Part shown: piece after piece, positions 1-7,003 of the stretch
How the letters are laid out: each line of letters begins with the position of its first letter
Position numbering within the stretch: position 1 is the stretch's first letter
Assembly (NCBI GenBank): GCA_002424845.1
Contig: DILD01000039.1
Span: 1-31,206 of the forward strand
Reading direction: 5' to 3'
Length of the DNA stretch: 31,206 nucleotides
From: Thiobacillus denitrificans
Lineage (GTDB): Bacteria; Pseudomonadota; Gammaproteobacteria; Burkholderiales; Thiobacillaceae
The notes under the pieces: generated by a model
What the model was told of the DNA's origin: nothing
Databases searched by the model: none
Seen by the model: the letters and a program-made list of their open reading frames with translations, nothing else
Made by a program: the position numbers and the translations under genes

Positions 1-1769
1 TGAGCCCGATCCCGATCAACGCCTCGATCGGCATGCTGATTTCGCTGGCCATCGCCTTCGTCGTCACCCCCTGGCTGGCGCTGAAACTCATCAAGCAGGA
101 AGCGCACGGCGCGCATGAAACGGGCGACAACAAGCTGCTCGCCCTGTTTCGCACGCGGCTGACGCCGTTCCTGCGCGGCATCGAGGGCAAAGGGTCGCGC
201 CGCAAGCTGTGGCTGGGAATCGGCATCGCCATTCTCGTTTCGATCGCGCTGCCGGCGGTCCAGCTGGTCATCCTGAAAATGCTGCCGTTCGACAACAAGT
301 CGGAATTCCAGATCATCGTCGACATGCCGGTCGGCACCCCGCTGGAAAAGACGGCGCAGGTGCTGAGCGAAATGGGCACAGTCGTCGCGCAGGCGCCTGA
401 GGTCATCGACTACCAGGCCTATGCCGGCACCGCCGCGCCCATCAACTTCAACGGCCTGGTGCGCCAGTATTACCTGCGTTCCGGACCCGAGGTCGGCGAC
501 CTGCAGGTCAACCTGGTCGACAAGCATGAGCGCGACCGCAAAAGCCACGAGATCGCGCAGGCGATCCGCCCGGCGGTCGAGGCTGTCGCGAAGAAACACG
601 GCGCCGACGTCAAGGTGGTCGAAGTGCCGCCCGGCCCGCCTGTGATGTCGCCCATCGTCGCCGAAGTCTACGGTCCCGATTACGACGCGCAGATGCAGGT
701 CGCCAAGCAGGTGCGCGCGGTCTTCGAAAAAACCGACGGCATCGTGGCCATCGACGATACGGTGGAAGACAACGCCCAGCGCCTTGTGCTGCGCGTCCTG
801 CAAAACAAGGCTGCCCTTGCCGGCGTGGCGCAGAAGGACATCGTCGCCACCATGAAGATGGGGCTGGCAGGGGAAAACGTCACGCCCATTCACGGCAGCG
901 GCGCCAAGTACGAAATTCCGGTGCGCATCACCCTGCCGCCGGAACGCCAGTCCAAGATCGAGGAACTGCTCAAACTGACCGTGCGCGGGATCGGTGGCAA
1001 GCTGGTGCCCTTGTCCGAGCTGGTCGAGGTGATGCCGAGCGAGCGCGAAAAAACCATTTATCACAAGAATCTGCTGCCGGTCGTGTTCGTGCTCGGCGAC
1101 ACCGGCGGCAAGCTGGATTCGCCGCTGTACGGCCTGTTCAGCATGCGCGGCGAGCTGAAGGACAAGGCGCTGGATCAGGGCGGCACACTGGGCGAGTACT
1201 TCATCCGCCAGCCCGCCGACCCCTATGCGGGATTCAGCATCAAGTGGGACGGCGAATGGCAGGTCACGTACGAAACTTTCCGCGACATGGGCCTGGCCTA
1301 TGCTTTCGGACTGATGCTGATCTACATCCTGGTGGTGGCGCAGTTCAAGAGCTATCTCACGCCGCTCATCATCATGGCGCCGATTCCGCTCACCCTCATC
1401 GGCGTGATGCCCGGCCACGCCCTGCTCGGCGCGCAGTTCACCGCCACCTCGATGATCGGCATGATCGCGCTGGCCGGCATCATCGTGCGCAACTCCATCC
1501 TGCTGGTCGACTTCATCAACGAGCAGGTGCGTGACGGCATGGACTTCCAGGAAGCGGTCATCCAGGCCGGTGCCACCCGCGCCAAACCGATCGTGCTGAC
1601 CGGGGCTGCCGCCATGATGGGCGCATTTTTCATCCTCGACGACCCGATTTTCTCCGGTCTCGCGGTGTCCCTGATTTTCGGCATTTTCGTTTCCACCCTG
1701 CTCACGCTGGTGGTGATCCCCGTGCTCTACTACGCTGCCAATTTCCGCAAACACACCCCTTCAAACTAA
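1..1769 (+). CDS. RND-family efflux transporter permease, C-terminal part (5' truncated by window)
   Basis: The reading frame is open from the first complete codon (base 3) to a TAA at 1769, so the N-terminal part lies outside the window. About 588 residues are visible. They show one hydrophobic segment near the left edge, a second at about 216-285, a long periplasmic loop region, then a block of membrane segments (about 1290-1750). That block contains the RND-type stretch GIIVRNSILLVDFIN. This arrangement matches the second half of an inner-membrane RND pump driven by proton motive force. The substrate cannot be read from the sequence. The following genes (DUF2892, rhodanese, glutaredoxin) are closely spaced and probably co-transcribed, which hints at a sulfur or thiol stress context; that link is inference. 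The family call is secure, the specificity is not. Confidence 0.9.
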   Translation, partial: SPIPINASIGMLISLAIAFVVTPWLALKLIKQEAHGAHETGDNKLLALFRTRLTPFLRGIEGKGSRRKLWLGIGIAILVSIALPAVQLVILKMLPFDNKSEFQIIVDMPVGTPLEKTAQVLSEMGTVVAQAPEVIDYQAYAGTAAPINFNGLVRQYYLRSGPEVGDLQVNLVDKHERDRKSHEIAQAIRPAVEAVAKKHGADVKVVEVPPGPPVMSPIVAEVYGPDYDAQMQVAKQVRAVFEKTDGIVAIDDTVEDNAQRLVLRVLQNKAALAGVAQKDIVATMKMGLAGENVTPIHGSGAKYEIPVRITLPPERQSKIEELLKLTVRGIGGKLVPLSELVEVMPSEREKTIYHKNLLPVVFVLGDTGGKLDSPLYGLFSMRGELKDKALDQGGTLGEYFIRQPADPYAGFSIKWDGEWQVTYETFRDMGLAYAFGLMLIYILVVAQFKSYLTPLIIMAPIPLTLIGVMPGHALLGAQFTATSMIGMIALAGIIVRNSILLVDFINEQVRDGMDFQEAVIQAGATRAKPIVLTGAAAMMGAFFILDDPIFSGLAVSLIFGIFVSTLLTLVVIPVLYYAANFRKHTPSN

Positions 1770-1782
1770 CAGGAGTTTCACC

Positions 1783-2001
1783 ATGACCGTTGAACGCATC
1801 GTCCGGGTTCTTGCCGGATTTTTCATCCTGCTATCGCTTGCGCTGGCCCATTTTTCCGGCACGGTCGACATGACCGGGCTGTCATGGCTGTGGTTCACCG
1901 CCTTCATCGGCCTCAACCTGTTCCAGTCGGGCTTCACGCGCTTCTGCCCGATGGACATCATGCTTAAAAAAGCAGGTGTCAAACAGAGCTGCGGCCTGTA
2001 A
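1783..2001 (+). CDS. DUF2892 (YgaP-type) inner-membrane protein
   Basis: This is a 72-residue protein with two hydrophobic segments (about 7-25 and 30-50) separated by a short loop. The motif FTRFCPMDIMLKKAGVK follows, typical of DUF2892 proteins and of the membrane domain of YgaP. An AGGAG site at 1771-1775 lies 7 bases before the ATG and supports the start. The gene sits 13 bases after the RND permease and 13 bases before a rhodanese. In YgaP these two modules are one polypeptide, so here the membrane part and the sulfurtransferase appear to be split into neighbours. The cysteine in RFCPMD is conserved in the family. The molecular role is not established. Confidence 0.85.
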   Translation: MTVERIVRVLAGFFILLSLALAHFSGTVDMTGLSWLWFTAFIGLNLFQSGFTRFCPMDIMLKKAGVKQSCGL

Positions 2002-2014
2002 GCGGAGAGCATTC

Positions 2015-2431
2015 ATGGACATGCAATTTCTGCAGGACAACTGGATGCTGGTGTCGCTGGCCGTGATCTCAGGCGCCATGCTGACCTGGTCCTTCATCGG
2101 CAGCAAACTGGCTGGCGTCGAGCAGGCCGACACGCTCAAGGCGACCCGGCTGTATAACGATGACGCCCTGATCCTCGACGTGCGCGAAGACAAGGAATAT
2201 GCCGCCGGGCACATTCCCAAAGCCAAGCACATCCCGCTGGGGCAACTCCCCACGCGCATCCAGGAACTCGACAAATTCAAGAACAAGCCGGTTCTGGTCA
2301 CCTGCCGCAGCGGCCACCGCTCGGCGCGCGCCTGCGGCATGCTTAAAAAGGCCGGTTTCGAAACGGTCTACAACCAGGCAGGCGGCATCATCGCGTGGGA
2401 ACGCGCCAACCTGCCCGTCGAAACGAAATGA
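2015..2431 (+). CDS. Membrane-anchored rhodanese-like sulfurtransferase
   Basis: The protein has 138 residues: an N-terminal hydrophobic anchor (about 11-30), then one rhodanese domain (about 45-135). The active-site loop is CRSGHRS at 97-103, so Cys97 is the predicted persulfide carrier. The motifs LILDVRE (52-58) and AGGIIAW (122-128) are typical of the family. The start at 2015 is chosen because GGAGAG at 2004-2009 lies 5 bases upstream; an in-frame start at 1976 would overlap the DUF2892 gene and lacks a better site. The gene ends 14 bases before grxC. A rhodanese beside grxC and secB is a familiar betaproteobacterial arrangement. It probably moves sulfane sulfur at the membrane; the physiological donor and acceptor are unknown. 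Confidence 0.88.
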   Translation: MDMQFLQDNWMLVSLAVISGAMLTWSFIGSKLAGVEQADTLKATRLYNDDALILDVREDKEYAAGHIPKAKHIPLGQLPTRIQELDKFKNKPVLVTCRSGHRSARACGMLKKAGFETVYNQAGGIIAWERANLPVETK

Positions 2432-2445
2432 ACCAGGAGCCCGCA

Positions 2446-2709
2446 ATGCAAAAAGTCGTCATGTACTGCACCGCCGTGTGCCCCTATTGCACCGCCGCCG
2501 AGCGATTGCTGAAAAGCCGCGGCGTCACCGAAATCGAGAAAATCCGCATCGACCTCGACCCCTCGAAACAGGCAGAAATGCTTGCGCGTACCGGCGGCCG
2601 CCGCACCGTGCCGCAAGTGTTCATCGGCGACACCCATGTCGGCGGTTTCGACGACACCTCGGCACTGGATGCCGCCGGCGAACTGGTGCCGCTGCTGAAC
2701 CACGCCTGA
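2446..2709 (+). CDS. grxC: Glutaredoxin 3
   Basis: This is an 87-residue single-domain glutaredoxin, the usual length for GrxC. The dithiol active site CPYC is at 12-15, the cis-proline motif TVP at 54-56, and the glutathione-binding region GGFDD at 66-70. It reduces disulfides and glutathione-mixed disulfides in the cytoplasm using GSH. AGGAG at 2435-2439 lies 6 bases before the chosen ATG; an in-frame upstream start exists but is worse placed. It follows the rhodanese by 14 bases and is probably in the same transcript. The last ~27 bases of the gene (from 2683) recur in the tandem repeat copy at 2898, which ends in a non-coding remnant of the grxC terminus. gshA and gshB, which supply glutathione, lie about 7 kb downstream. 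Confidence 0.95.
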   Translation: MQKVVMYCTAVCPYCTAAERLLKSRGVTEIEKIRIDLDPSKQAEMLARTGGRRTVPQVFIGDTHVGGFDDTSALDAAGELVPLLNHA

Positions 2710-2897
2710 ACCTGGCGCGGCGCGTTCTGTGTAGGAGGGGCGCTTTGTGTGGGAGGGGCGCCTCGCCCCGATGCCGTGGTGATTACAGCGCGCAACGATC
2801 GGGGCGAGGCGCCCCTCCCACAGATGGGTGAGTCAGCGGAAATCAATCAAACTGGCGCCCGGTGCGCGCTTGATTTCCTGGCGCGTGCCACCCTCTT
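2683..2897. repeat. Tandem repeat unit 1 (includes 3' end of grxC)
   Basis: This 215-bp unit runs from CTGGTGCCGCTGCTGAAC inside grxC up to the next occurrence of the same phrase at 2898. It contains a perfect inverted repeat (2748-2772 with 2798-2822) and a segment reading AATCAATCAAACTGGCGCCC. It differs from unit 2 by scattered substitutions and about 18 extra bases near 2725-2745, where a GTAGGAGGGGCGC-like phrase is itself duplicated. The intergenic stretch 2710-3125 has no credible gene; short open frames there are products of the repeats. Confidence 0.85.
2748..2822. repeat. Perfect 25-bp inverted repeat, copy 1 (REP-like palindrome)
   Basis: Arms 2748-2772 and 2798-2822 are exact reverse complements, starting TGTGGGAGGGGCGCC, around a 25-base centre. 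The predicted RNA hairpin is very stable. It has no T-tract, so it is not a classic intrinsic terminator, although it follows grxC closely and could stop transcription or protect mRNA ends. The same arm recurs at 2945-2969/2995-3019 and once at 25164-25188, which marks it as a dispersed element family. Confidence 0.9.
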
Positions 2898-3094
2898 CTG
2901 GTGCCGCTGCTGAACCGCGCTTGAATCTGGCGCGGCGCGCTTTGTGTGGGAGGGGCGCCTCGCCCCGATGCCGTGGTGATTGCAGCGCAGGACAATCGGG
3001 GCGAGGCGCCCCTCCCACAGATAGGTGGTCCAGCGGAAATCAATCAAACTGGCGCCCGGTGCGCGCTTGATTTCCCGGCGCGTGCCACCATCTT
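2898..3094. repeat. Tandem repeat unit 2 with dead copy of the grxC 3' end
   Basis: This 197-bp unit begins with the same phrase as unit 1 (CTGGTGCCGCTGCTGAAC), followed by CGCGCTTGAATCTGGCGCGG, which corresponds to the grxC stop region. It carries its own inverted repeat at 2945-3019 and ends just before another CTGGTG at 3095. Divergence from unit 1 by several substitutions suggests the duplication is not very recent. Confidence 0.85.
2945..3019. repeat. Perfect 25-bp inverted repeat, copy 2
   Basis: Arms 2945-2969 and 2995-3019 are exact reverse complements and identical in sequence to the arms of copy 1. The central region differs from copy 1 at a few positions (GATTGCAGCGCAGGACA here, GATTACAGCGCGCAACG there). 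Arm identity with a diverging centre is expected if the hairpin arms are what is maintained. Confidence 0.9.
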
Positions 3095-3125
3095 CTGGTG
3101 AGTCGCTTCGCTTCAAGGAACCCAG

Positions 3126-3554
3126 ATGGAACTTGCCTGCCCCCACTGTCTTGCCCTCAACCGCGTGCCGGACGAGCGCCTGGCCGATGCGCCCAAATGC
3201 GGGAAATGCGGCGCGCCCCTGTTGCCCGGCAAGCCGGTCGACCTCACCGCCGCCAGCTTCGATCGCTTCATCGAAAAAGCCGGCCTGCCGGTGCTGGTCG
3301 ATTTCTGGGCCGATTGGTGCGGCCCCTGCAAAATGATGGCCCCGGTGTTCCAGCAGGTCGCCGCCGAGATGGGATCGCGCGTGCGCTTCGCCAAGGTCGA
3401 CACCGAAGCGCATCCGCAGGTGTCGATGCGTCACCACATCAAGGGCATCCCCAGCCTGATCCTGTTCAGGAACGGGACCGAAGCGGCGCGCACCTCGGGC
3501 GCGATGGAGAGTCACGCCCTGAAACGCTGGCTCGCGTCACAAGGCATTCATTAA
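3126..3554 (+). CDS. trxC: Thioredoxin 2 (zinc-ribbon thioredoxin)
   Basis: The protein has 142 residues. An N-terminal zinc ribbon is built from CPHC (C5, C8) and CGKC (C25, C28). A thioredoxin fold follows, with the WCGPCK active site at 64-69 and the cis-proline in GIPS (P109). This two-part layout is diagnostic of TrxC, a cytoplasmic disulfide reductase linked to oxidative stress. The AAGGAA site at 3115-3120, 5 bases before the ATG, supports the start. The 416-bp repeat block upstream separates it from grxC, so it may have its own promoter, though no convincing one was seen. A hairpin at 3577-3598 lies downstream, before secB. Confidence 0.95.
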   Translation: MELACPHCLALNRVPDERLADAPKCGKCGAPLLPGKPVDLTAASFDRFIEKAGLPVLVDFWADWCGPCKMMAPVFQQVAAEMGSRVRFAKVDTEAHPQVSMRHHIKGIPSLILFRNGTEAARTSGAMESHALKRWLASQGIH

Positions 3555-3576
3555 TCTGTGTAAGCATTGCGTTCAC

Positions 3577-3598
3577 CCCCTCCCGCAAGCGGGAGGGG
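3577..3598. terminator. GC-rich hairpin between trxC and secB
   Basis: CCCCTCCCGC at 3577-3586 is the exact complement of GCGGGAGGGG at 3589-3598, with AAs in the centre; the real loop must include the innermost pairs. It is followed by TTGGGG rather than a T-run, so rho-independent termination is uncertain. The phrase is also of a type that recurs as a short dispersed repeat in GC-rich proteobacteria, so it may be a repeat acting as a spacer. Confidence 0.4.
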
Positions 3599-3629
3599 TT
3601 GGGGCGAGGACGCGAAGCACGTGTAAAAT
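3599..3629 (+). promoter_or_regulatory. Possible sigma-70-like promoter for secB
   Basis: TTGGGG at 3599-3604 and TAAAAT at 3624-3629 are spaced by 19 bases, about 50 bases before the secB ATG. The -10 match is fair; the -35 is weak and overlaps the edge of a hairpin repeat. It is offered because it sits between a potential terminator and secB. Confidence 0.25.
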
Positions 3630-3680
3630 GCATCCCATTCTCGGAGCCCAGGCTCCGGTTTTCTTATTCACGGAGACACC

Positions 3681-4151
3681 ATGAGCGACGCGCAAGAACC
3701 CGTATTCAATATCGAGAAGCTTTACGTCAAGGACCTGTCGGTCGAGGTGCCCAATGCACCGGCCATCTACCTGGATCGCGAAGCCCCGCAGATCGACGTC
3801 AACATGTCGACCGAAAGCCACCCGGTCGGCGAAGGCATGTACAACACCAGCATCACCGTCACCGTCACCGCCAAAATCGGCGACAAGACCATGTTCCTGA
3901 TCGAGTGCAGCCAGGCCGGCATTTTCCGCATCCAGAATGTGCCGCAGGACCAGCTGCCCATGGTGCTCGGCATCGGCTGTCCCAACATCGTCTTCCCCTA
4001 CCTGCGCGAAACCGTGTCGGACGTGGTGGTGCGCGCCGGCTTCCCGCCGCTGCTGCTGAATCCGGTCAACTTCGAAGCGCTGTTTGTGCAGCAACAGCAG
4101 GCCCAGCAGCAGGCGCAACAGCAAGCAGCCGCACCCGCGCAAACCCACTGA
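3681..4151 (+). CDS. secB: Protein-export chaperone SecB
   Basis: The protein has 156 residues and aligns by eye to SecB throughout: FNIEKLYVKDLSVEVPNAP near the start, IGCPNIVFPYLRE at 98-110, and GFPPLLLNPVNFEALF at 120-135. SecB is a cytoplasmic homotetramer that keeps preproteins unfolded and delivers them to SecA. CGGAGA upstream (about 3671-3676) fits the start at 3681. The C-terminal tail (137-156) is unusual: three glutamine runs separated by single alanines, then AAAPAQTH. The tail of SecB is normally variable and acidic or lysine-containing and can contact SecA, so this Q/A tail is a local curiosity. secB next to gpsA is a conserved pairing. Confidence 0.96.
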   Translation: MSDAQEPVFNIEKLYVKDLSVEVPNAPAIYLDREAPQIDVNMSTESHPVGEGMYNTSITVTVTAKIGDKTMFLIECSQAGIFRIQNVPQDQLPMVLGIGCPNIVFPYLRETVSDVVVRAGFPPLLLNPVNFEALFVQQQQAQQQAQQQAAAPAQTH

Positions 4152-4161
4152 GTCGAACACC

Positions 4162-4617
4162 TTGAAATTGCGACTGCGTCATGTCGGCCCGCTGCTCGCG
4201 ACCGCCCTGCTGCTTGCGCCGGCGCCCGCCTGGGCACTGGAATACCGCAGCACCGGACGCGCCGCCTTGCTGTATGACGCACCGTCCACCACATCCGGCA
4301 AAGTTGCCGTGGCCGGCAGCGGCCTGCCGCTCGAGGTCATCGTCGAAACCGAAGGCTGGGTCAAAGTGCGCGACCATACCGACCGGCTGGCCTGGATCGA
4401 AAAATCCGCACTCGGCGGCGCCAAAACCATCATGGTCACGCGCGAATCCAGCATCATCCGACAACAGCCGCGCGCCGACGCCGACATCGCGTTCCGGGCC
4501 GCACGCGGCGTCCTGCTCGAACTCAACGGCAACCCCAACAGCAACGGCTGGATTCCGGTCAGGCATGTCAACGGCCTTACCGGATGGCTGCCCGTGAACG
4601 AGGCATGGGGGCGATGA
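4162..4617 (+). CDS. Exported SH3-domain protein
   Basis: With a TTG start at 4162 the protein has 151 residues. An N-terminal signal peptide (KLRLRH, hydrophobic core, cleavage near APAWA-LE around residue 25) is followed by two bacterial SH3-like repeats (about 28-80 and 88-147) with the motifs EGWVKVRDH and NGWIPVRHVNGLTGWLP. Such proteins are usually periplasmic and often bind peptidoglycan. TTG is chosen because it gives a clean signal peptide 10 bases after secB; the in-frame ATG at 4084 would overlap secB by 68 bases. Its stop overlaps the gpsA start (ATGA at 4614-4617). The specific function is unknown. Confidence 0.8.
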   Translation: MKLRLRHVGPLLATALLLAPAPAWALEYRSTGRAALLYDAPSTTSGKVAVAGSGLPLEVIVETEGWVKVRDHTDRLAWIEKSALGGAKTIMVTRESSIIRQQPRADADIAFRAARGVLLELNGNPNSNGWIPVRHVNGLTGWLPVNEAWGR

Positions 4618-5600
4618 ACCTGACCGTGCTGGGCGCCGGCGCCTGGGGCACCGCGCTTGCTGCGAGCTGGGCGTCCCACCATCGCACCACCCTGTGGGGC
4701 CGCAACGCAGCCGAGCTCGACGCCATGCGCGAAACGCGCGTCAACGCCCGCTATCTGCCCGACTGCCCGCTGCCGGACACCCTGCACCTCAACCCGGATT
4801 TCGACGCCGCCGTCGATGACGCCGACCTCATCGTCATCGCCGTTCCCAGCCACGCCCTGCGCCCCACCCTGGCCGCACTCGCCGCTCGCCCCGCCCTGCC
4901 CCCCATCGTCTGGGTGTGCAAGGGCTTCGAGCCCGGCGGCCGCAAACTGCCGCACCAGCTCATCGCCGAACTGCTGCCCGCCCACACGCAGACCGGCGTA
5001 TTGTCCGGCCCCAGCTTTGCCCAGGAAGTCGCACACGGCTACCCCACCGCGCTCACCCTGGCCTCGCACGACCGTGCCCTGGCACAACACCTCGCCGAAA
5101 CCCTGTCCGGCCATCGCCTGCGCATCTACGCGCACGACGACGTCATCGGCGTCGAAATCGGCGGCGCCCTGAAAAACGTCATAGCCATCGCCGCCGGCAT
5201 TTGCGACGGCCTCAAGCTCGGCCACAACGCCCGCGCCGCGCTCATCACCCGGGGCCTGGCCGAAATGACCCGCCTCGGCGTCCGGCTCGGCGGCCACTTC
5301 GAAACCTTCATGGGCCTGTCCGGCCTCGGCGACCTCATCCTCACCACCACCGGCGACCTCTCGCGCAACCGCCAGGTCGGCCTGCGCCTCGCCCGCGGCC
5401 AGCAACTCGACGCCATCCTCAAGGAACTCGGCCACGTCGCCGAAGGCGTCACCACCGCGCGCGAAGTCGCCGCACTGGCAGGCGAACTCGGCGTCGACAT
5501 GCCCATCACCCGCGCCGTCTGCCAGACGCTGTTCGAAGGCCTGCCCGCCGCGCAGGCGGTCGATACCTTGCTGAATCGGGAAATCAAGGCGGAGTTCTGA
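4614..5600 (+). CDS. gpsA: NAD(P)-dependent glycerol-3-phosphate dehydrogenase
   Basis: This 328-residue cytoplasmic enzyme reduces dihydroxyacetone phosphate to sn-glycerol 3-phosphate for phospholipid synthesis. The Rossmann motif GAGAWGTALA is at 7-16, the GPSFAQE motif at 132-138, and the catalytic lysine in GGALKN at about K187. GLSGLGDLILT follows in the C-terminal helical domain. The ATG at 4614 is preferred because the protein then begins MNLTVLGAGAWG, as in family members; in-frame starts at 4584 and 4605 add unneeded residues. It overlaps the SH3 gene by 4 bases, indicating translational coupling. Base composition is typical of the window (one hand-counted row, 5041-5100, is 70% GC), in contrast with the island that follows. 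Confidence 0.97.
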   Translation: MNLTVLGAGAWGTALAASWASHHRTTLWGRNAAELDAMRETRVNARYLPDCPLPDTLHLNPDFDAAVDDADLIVIAVPSHALRPTLAALAARPALPPIVWVCKGFEPGGRKLPHQLIAELLPAHTQTGVLSGPSFAQEVAHGYPTALTLASHDRALAQHLAETLSGHRLRIYAHDDVIGVEIGGALKNVIAIAAGICDGLKLGHNARAALITRGLAEMTRLGVRLGGHFETFMGLSGLGDLILTTTGDLSRNRQVGLRLARGQQLDAILKELGHVAEGVTTAREVAALAGELGVDMPITRAVCQTLFEGLPAAQAVDTLLNREIKAEF

Positions 5601-5613
5601 AGGTGGTTTGAGC

Positions 5614-5641
5614 GATCAGGGAAGCAACCGCCTCCCTGGTC
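5614..5641 (+). terminator. Possible hairpin terminator after gpsA
   Basis: GATCAGGGA (5614-5622) pairs with TCCCTGGTC (5633-5641) with one G-T pair, around a 10-base loop, 13 bases after the gpsA stop. No T-run follows, so this is weak evidence of termination. The remaining gap up to 5818 holds no recognisable gene, tRNA or clear promoter. Confidence 0.3.
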
Positions 5642-5818
5642 GTTGCATGAGTCCGTATGGGAACAGTGGGCTGACTTGTCCGGTTCCAGCACAGGGTGGC
5701 CGTTCTTACTGATTCCAGCAATGGCTGTTCCTCGGCCGAAGCAGCCCTTTGAGGGCGACATAAGCGAATCAGTTTGCGGTACCCTTTCTTCTCCTAGCAC
5801 TCAAAATATAGGTTGCGC

Positions 5819-7000
5819 ATGTATTCAAAGTCCGAGAAAGTCATGTGGGCCGTACCGCCCAAGGATCGCGCGGGCTCATTAAGCGCTGCACTGATCAACG
5901 AGAAGTATGAACGGGGTGAGCAGCGAATTGTTACCGAGATGAACCGCGAGAAGCTCCCCAACTTCGTCGAAGCACTCAGCCGAACTGAATATATGGAGGT
6001 CCGCCCCTTCTATCAACGCCGTTCGCGTTGGGATGAGGAGCGACAATCAAAGCTCATTGAATCTTTCATCATCAACATTCCTGTTCCTCCCATATTCTTG
6101 TATGAGCGCGCATATAACTCTTACGAGGTGATGGATGGCCAGCAAAGAATTACAGCCATCGCGGACTTCTACAAGAATCGATTCAAGCTCAAGGGGCTTG
6201 ACCTCTGGCCAGAACTCAACGGACTTACATACGTCGAGCTGCCAAACAAGATTCGCGCCGGCCTTGATCGCCGATCAATCTCATCCATTGTTCTACTTAA
6301 AGAGTCCGCACCCGATGAGGAAGATGCCATTTTCTTGCGTCAGCTTGTTTTTGAGCGCCTTAACACTGGCGGAGTAAAGCTGGAACGCCAGGAAATTAGG
6401 AATTCCTTGAGCCACGGTCCCTTCAATAAGATGTTGTACGAGCTAGCACGTGGAGATCTGTTCCGCGATATCTGGGGTCTTCCGCGATTTGTAGAAGAAG
6501 AAGAGACCAACCACAAACTATCGATATTTCGATCGCCATTTTTCAAGACGATGGAGGACATAGAGGTCGTTCTCCGCTTTTTCGCACTACGCCACATGGA
6601 GCATTTCAAGTACGGAATCCAAGGATTCTTGGATTTGTACATGATCCGAAGCAAGTCTTTTGATGAAGAAGACATAGCCTTTTTTAAACCCCTGTTTGAG
6701 CGGACATTGGGCTGCGCAAGTGCCATTTACGGGGGCCACGTATTCAGGGTATTTGATGACGGAAAATGGTCAGAAAAGCCGATCAAGGGAATGTACGACG
6801 CCGTTATGGTCTCTCTTTCTGAGTTCTCCGACCACTTCGAAAAACTGGAGGCGAGGCGAGATCTAATACTCGGCAAGACGATCGAGCTTATCCAACACGA
6901 AGGCGTGTCAGCAATTACAGGCCGCGCGAGTACAAAGAAGGATCTTGAGAACCGGATCAAGGTATTCAGAGTACTTTTTCGGACTGTGCTTGAGGCCTAA
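5819..7000 (+). CDS. DUF262 (ParB/Srx-like) domain protein, possible defence effector or regulator
   Basis: The protein has 393 residues. The N-terminal DUF262 domain contains FYQRRSRW (64-71), the signature YEVMDGQQRITAI (102-114, DGQQR at 106-110), and FERLNTGGVKLERQEIRN (178-195). These belong to the ParB/sulfiredoxin-like fold seen in GmrSD, BrxU-type and many other anti-phage enzymes, where DGQQR contributes to nucleotide binding or hydrolysis. The C-terminal half is helical with no recognised domain. The ATG at 5819 is preferred over TTG at 5813 because TAGG at 5809-5812 is well spaced. The next gene, a HEPN protein, starts 3 bases after the stop, so the two form one unit. Composition is clearly AT-richer than the surroundings (row 6541-6600 is 50% GC by hand count). 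No HNH-type DUF1524 domain was seen, so this is not a full GmrSD. Confidence 0.85.
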   Translation: MYSKSEKVMWAVPPKDRAGSLSAALINEKYERGEQRIVTEMNREKLPNFVEALSRTEYMEVRPFYQRRSRWDEERQSKLIESFIINIPVPPIFLYERAYNSYEVMDGQQRITAIADFYKNRFKLKGLDLWPELNGLTYVELPNKIRAGLDRRSISSIVLLKESAPDEEDAIFLRQLVFERLNTGGVKLERQEIRNSLSHGPFNKMLYELARGDLFRDIWGLPRFVEEEETNHKLSIFRSPFFKTMEDIEVVLRFFALRHMEHFKYGIQGFLDLYMIRSKSFDEEDIAFFKPLFERTLGCASAIYGGHVFRVFDDGKWSEKPIKGMYDAVMVSLSEFSDHFEKLEARRDLILGKTIELIQHEGVSAITGRASTKKDLENRIKVFRVLFRTVLEA

Positions 7001-7003
7001 ACG

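Noticed and set aside
2710..3125. Short open frames in the duplicated block
   Set aside because: They are produced by the repeat itself and have no ribosome sites or family match.
3577..3598. Strong intrinsic terminator after trxC
   Set aside because: The hairpin is convincing but the T-tract is missing, so only a low-confidence entry was kept.
5601..5818. tRNA or integrase attachment site at the left edge of the island
   Set aside because: No cloverleaf and no direct repeat shared with 8006-8114 was seen.
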